22,757 nt of DNA from Euprymna scolopes (Eukaryota; Mollusca; Cephalopoda; Sepiida; Sepiolidae): contig CM044498.1 of NCBI GenBank assembly GCA_024364805.1, forward strand, positions 86,994,609-87,017,365, in the 5' to 3' direction. Below the pieces are notes generated by a model. It had not been told where the DNA came from. It made no database searches and saw only the letters and a program-made list of their open reading frames with translations. The position numbers and the translations under genes are program-made. This document shows, piece after piece, positions 18,977 to 22,757 of this stretch. Position 1 is the first letter of the stretch; each line of letters begins with the position of its first letter.

Positions 18977-19769
18977 TTCTTTCATAGATGAAAGTTATTG
19001 GTCAACTCATCAAAGAGAATGAAAGCTCTGATCTCAAACCTCCACTGCTTAACAATACCAACTCATAGAAAAGGCTTTATGGGCTAATGCTGAGGAAAAA
19101 TCTGGGATTGGAGTCTCCAAGGCAGTCAAAAGCTGTGTGATAAAATGTACGCTCATCCCTCAAAGTGTTAGGAAGTGATTTAAAAAAAACAATAAAATAA
19201 AAGGAAATAGTTGATTAGCAGAACATGAAGTGATGTTAGTAGAAGATAATGTAAAGGAGATGGCTCACCAAGGAACACAAAGGTAATCTATTATAGGATT
19301 GTTAATCAAGGTGTGGCAGTAACTGGGACAAAAGATCGAACATAGAGGTCAATATATTTAAGAGTTAGTTTACAAATACTTTAGGAGTTGAACGAGTTTT
19401 ATGAACAGTCTTGAGTTGACTGCTGATTGTGACCCAGAGCAGATCAGGAGAGTTTTAGCAAATGAACTGGTTAGCATTTGAAAGGTCGTTTACTGCAGTG
19501 GTGTCACACAAGAGATACAAGCAATGGCACTTAAAGGGACGGTTAAAATCTTAAAAAGATCTCTCGGTTAGAATGCATGAGACAGTGAGTGAATATATGG
19601 CATCCGGTAGGATGCCCCATCTCTAGCTAGAACAAAATAAGAAAATTAAATACACGCACACACTAAAAACAAAAAATGTAACAGCTATAGCTTTGATATT
19701 CAGCAGAGAAAGGAAGGAAACCATTTGACAGCATATAATAGTTTTTGGTACACAAACCAGTCAGGTCCT
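18977..19769. other. non-coding stretch, nothing recognised
   Basis: Short frames only. GGCATCCGGTAGGATGCC at 19598-19615 is a short inverted repeat (GGCATCC / GGATGCC) that could form a hairpin, with no further support. Confidence 0.45.
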
Positions 19770-19899
19770 GGATATGACCTTAAACTATATCCGATGGTGA
19801 GGGCCCCAGCTTGCAGGCCTTAGGGAGTGTGGAACCACCCTTTAATTGCCATTGCTCCCAGGTCCACTCTGACCCGGAGTGGTAGCACCTGTTAGGGTC
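19770..19899 (+). repeat. third unnamed repeat, copy 2
   Basis: CCGATGGTGAGGGCCCCAGC, CCATTGCTCCCAGGTCCACT, CTGACCCGGAGTGGTAGCAC and CTGTTAGGGTCCC correspond to 16262-16373. On the minus strand the frame TPGQSGPGSNGN is open, but as part of a repeat. Confidence 0.6.
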
Positions 19900-20576
19900 C
19901 CAACTATGGGTAAAATAGAATACGACTTAAAAAACAAATATACTATATTAAAATCGTTCTTCAAAAAATCACCAGATTCGGCATTAAATAACCTGAAAAG
20001 GGTTGATATGCCGTAAAACAAAACAACAACCAACAACAAAAAACCAGTCAGTTTAGTGTGTGAAAATTGATTTCTATTCCGAAATTCATTTAAATTTCAA
20101 AATGTGATTTATTCTGGGGGTGAGGGTATTTTGTTGAAATTTAGATGCAAATAAAATTTAAGTATATAATTCTCTCGTTTAGTTATCAATAGCTTTTTTC
20201 CCCTAGGTTACTTAGTGTACTATTTTCTAGTGATGGACGATTTATTCTTTAATGTTAACGCTTTTCAACTTAATACTTAGCCAGTCACCTCTTTATAGAA
20301 GTGTCACTCGTCAATATAGTGAGCTTTTTTTTTTTCTTTTCTTTTTTTTTTTTTTTTTTAATAACAAATCCAAGTTAAAAATTTTAGTGAATACAATTTT
20401 TGCCCTATTATCGAATTGTATTTCCATCTACTTTTACATAGTCTGAATATGAGTTTTTCTTATTGGTTTACTATTCAAATAAAATTTAGTTTATGTACTT
20501 ATACTGTGCTATGTATCATAGCAAGAAAATTTAATGTGTTAACTGTTGAAATGAATTTCAATGCTGCCATGTATTA
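19900..20576. other. AT-rich non-coding stretch
   Basis: Holds a long interrupted T-run (20325-20359). No motif recognised. Confidence 0.5.
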
Positions 20577-21033
20577 ATTTTTTTAAGTTAATCACCATTT
20601 ATCAAGGCTTAAAGGCTACAAAAGGATAAGGTTTAATGTGTATGGTGGTCACCAGGACTACAGCATAGTAATCGTTAATAGAAATTGGGTATAATTTGAT
20701 TATTTAAGGGGACGGCTCAACAAGAATTTTTTTTATATTGGACATGAAGACAACCTTATTGTATTCTACCCGAAAGCAGGCCAGCGGAACAAAATTCCAT
20801 AGGTGGACAGTTCTAGAGAAGAGCTTTGGCCATGGAATTTGTTTGAATTTAAGCACAGATAGAGTGGGGGGGGGGAATTGTTGATATTGGTTATAGCTAG
20901 ATGAGTTTTTTTTTATATATAAAAGTTTGGCAAGAGGGGGCCATAAATTAAACCTCAGATGAGCAGCTGCTATGAAAATAGCGAGAGAATAGATGGCAAC
21001 TTTTCCAATTTCCAGTGAACTTTGAATGGTCAA
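20577..21033 (-). pseudogene. Jockey/CR1-type LINE tail (LINE C)
   Basis: The minus-strand frame ending at 20704 carries AIFIAAAHLRFNLWPP (family FHGxCSxELxxLVPP position), SSSYNQYQQFPPPTLSVLKF, SRTVHLWNFVPLACFRVEYN (family RTxRLWNxxPxxCFPxxYN) and FMSNIKKIL (FKSNVNxFL), then a stop. The 3' UTR holds ATTAACGATTACTA, as in LINE B, and CCTTGATAAATGGTGATTA (LINE B: TCTTGATAAATGATTACT), ending in an A-run near 20577. It is 5'-truncated. The C-terminal frame is open for over 100 codons, so this copy is less damaged than LINE A. Confidence 0.85.
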
Positions 21034-21823
21034 AATTTAGTGACTAATTATCCTGCCAAAAATAAAGTTGGTGTCATTGTTTTTCAAAGAACTATTTGCA
21101 GAGATTAAATGTTTTGGATAAAATGAAAAATGAATTTTAATGTTAGATGGCTAATAATAGCTCGGTTATGATTTGAAAATTTCTTTAAAAAAAAAAAAAA
21201 AAGTTTTAGCAAATGTGAATTCCACCCTCCCCCCGTTTTTTCTTTTTCCAATTGTTTTCAACTAAACAATGCAGTAAACTACTTAAAGTGTCACCGTAAA
21301 TTTGTTGAGGTTCAAGTGACCATCAACTGGTGCAAACCTCTTGTTTCATAACTGCCAACTCTTTCGGGACCGATAAGCAAATATTCTTGCCAAACATTGT
21401 TGACGAACTTCACATCATCCTATGATGTTTCAATACCCACATCCGCATAGCAGACGAGAGATTCTACATTTATTAAATTCAGAGCATATAGCATTTCAAC
21501 ACCAGAAGTCTTATATGTACAGCTTTAAATAAAAACAGGTTAGTTCTCATTTCAAACAACATACATCAGCAGAAATAAAGAACAGTTGGAAATAAGTCAT
21601 ACACCGTCCACTATGACCATGCAATTCCTACAACTATGTATCTAAAAACAAAAAACAAAAAAAAAACGAAGCTATTAAACCTAACATAGTGATATGAGAC
21701 AATGAGAAAGAAGCAACCTTAGTAGAAGTTAGTGTCCCTAATTATGCTGGGTTAAACAGTTGAGAGGGAAAGGATAACAAAATACTACGGTCTTATTGTA
21801 TGGCATGAAAAGAAACTAGAATC
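21034..21823. other. AT-rich non-coding stretch, nothing recognised
   Basis: A-run at 21186-21201. No repeat unit or coding motif matched. Confidence 0.5.
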
Positions 21824-22332
21824 ATTTTTTTTTTTACATCCCCACCCCCAACAAGGCATAGTGCCACTTTGATGTAGGGGGCTACCATCAGGGACATAAG
21901 TTGAAGGGATACTATGTATGGAGTTGAGCAGCAAGATGTTTGTTCACATTACACTTGAACTTCTGCATGTCGGTACAATTGGAAGCAGGAACCTGGAAGG
22001 GAATTCCAAAGTCTAGCAGTTCTGGGGAAGAAGCTTTTAGAGTTGAAGGCTTTTTTATACCTAGGGATCTCTGTAGGGATGAGACTTTGCTGTTTTTTGG
22101 GGGGTATTTACGTCGGGATGGGGGGGTATAAGGACTTGTAGTTCATCGGAGCATCCACTATTAAAATACTTGTAAAACAGGCAGAGAGATGCAGCGTTTC
22201 GTCGATGAAACAGAGGTTGAGGCTTAGATGACAGTTCAGTATCTATCAGGTTGGAAACTCTTTTGAACTCTGTCCAGGAGTGAGATTAATTGCAGATGCA
22301 CCAACCCAAATGTGACAATAATACCGTGGCCT
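21824..22332 (-). pseudogene. Jockey/CR1-type LINE tail, different subfamily (LINE E)
   Basis: The minus strand reads YCHIWVGASAINLT (about 22322-22280), then LFHRRNAASLCLFYKYF (family LSHRRxVASLxLFYxYF), CSDELQVLIPP, and in another frame FFPRTARLWNSLPGSCF (about 22035-21985). It ends in a short 3' UTR and an A-run (21825-21835). The open frame 21940-22131 on the plus strand is its antisense shadow. Frame changes and a G-run show it is dead. The RLWNSLPGSCF form differs from LINEs A-C, so this is a sister subfamily. Confidence 0.75.
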
Positions 22333-22596
22333 AAAAACAGCCTATCCTGCCTTGACAGAGTACAAAATAGACTTCGTAGCCTATTGGGGGATGCCCTTTT
22401 CTCTTCCCTGCAACCTCTCTCCCACAGAAGGGACGTTGCGAGCCTGTCTTTGTTTTATCATTATTTCCATGGCAAGTGCTCGTTTGAGCTCCAATCTCTG
22501 GTCCCCCCCCCGCCAATCTTTCTCGAAAAACACCCGTCTAGCTGAAACCACTGTCAGTAATTTTCCCCACTCTTTATCTGTGCCTAAATCAAAACG
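22333..22596 (+). pseudogene. Jockey/CR1-type LINE, part of the C-terminal region (LINE D)
   Basis: CLDRVQNRLRSLLGDALFSS and LQPLSHRRDVASLSLFYHYF, HGKCSFELQSLVPP (about 22351-22515), then in the next frame FSKNTRLAETTVSNFPHSLS and VPKSK (to about 22596). It stops short of the RLWN signature and has no poly-A. Its 5' side abuts LINE E head to head, and its 3' side runs directly into a reverse transcriptase start (LINE F). Confidence 0.85.
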
Positions 22597-22757
22597 TAGA
22601 TTACATATGGACCTGATCTCATCCCAGCTGTGCTATTAAAAAAGTGCTCAGCTGAAGTAGCTCCAGCTCTCTCCAAACTCTACAACAAATGCCTTAATAA
22701 ATAATGGAAAACTGCGCCTGTGGTACCAGTATTCAAGAATTCTGACGAAAGAACTGA
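22597..22757 (+). pseudogene. Jockey/CR1-type LINE, N-terminal part of reverse transcriptase (LINE F, runs off the window)
   Basis: One frame from about 22608 reads TYGPDLIPAVLLKKCSAEVA, PALSKLYNKCLNK, a stop, then WKTAPVVPVFKNSDERT to the window edge. This matches KATGPDxIPxxxLKxCxPELxPxLSxLxNxCL...WKxxxVVPVFKNxGER, the same region as LINE A part 1. A few residues usually found between CL and WK are missing. The order here (C-terminal piece, then N-terminal piece) is the reverse of one intact LINE, so this is a second copy or a rearranged one. Confidence 0.85.

Noticed and set aside
19598-19615. Rho-independent-style hairpin GGCATCC/GGATGCC
   Set aside because: Isolated 7-base inverted repeat in eukaryotic non-coding DNA, with no gene next to it.

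Overview
This is a host-gene-free, AT-rich animal window that is dense in transposon fossils, broken by one assembly gap (N from 11634 to 12224). No convincing host exon is visible; the open frames are short and most are chance frames or transposon remnants. The mix suggests a mollusc, most likely a coleoid cephalopod. It combines Jockey/CR1-type LINE tails of the form RLWNxxPxxCFxxxYN, RTE-like LINEs, short non-autonomous Helitrons, tRNA- and 5S-headed SINEs, and long homopolymer and dinucleotide runs. The organism is inferred from remembered repeat types, not from a search.

Layout: 1-1390 holds a possible tiny LINE tail and an unnamed repeat present as an inverted pair. 1883-2214 holds two partial tRNA-SINE-like units. 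2600-4840 is a Jockey/CR1-type LINE interrupted by an oppositely oriented RTE-like LINE (2880-3545). A Helitron (4845-5374) carrying a tRNA-like segment follows its poly-A tail directly. 5817-6060 is the minus-strand C-terminus of another LINE, followed at 6069 by a 5S-rRNA-headed SINE. 7228-8225 carries more copies of two unnamed repeats. 8673-9650 looks like a Penelope-type terminal repeat with a hammerhead-like core. 10500-11098 is the C-terminus of a third LINE type.

After the gap, 12455-13027 is another Jockey/CR1-type LINE tail, 13176-13345 a second copy of an unnamed repeat, and 13514-13800 a second 5S-headed SINE. 16262-16885 and 19770-19899 share a LINE-associated repeat. The most striking structure is at 17300-18691: two or three Helitrons on the minus strand, joined head to tail with no spacer. 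The right end (20577-22757) is a cluster of four Jockey/CR1-type fragments in both orientations, including a head-to-head junction near 22332 and a tail-to-RT junction near 22597.

Nothing here forms a working pathway. The interest lies in how the elements are nested and joined, in a 5S-headed SINE family seen twice, and in ribozyme-like motifs inside repeats.
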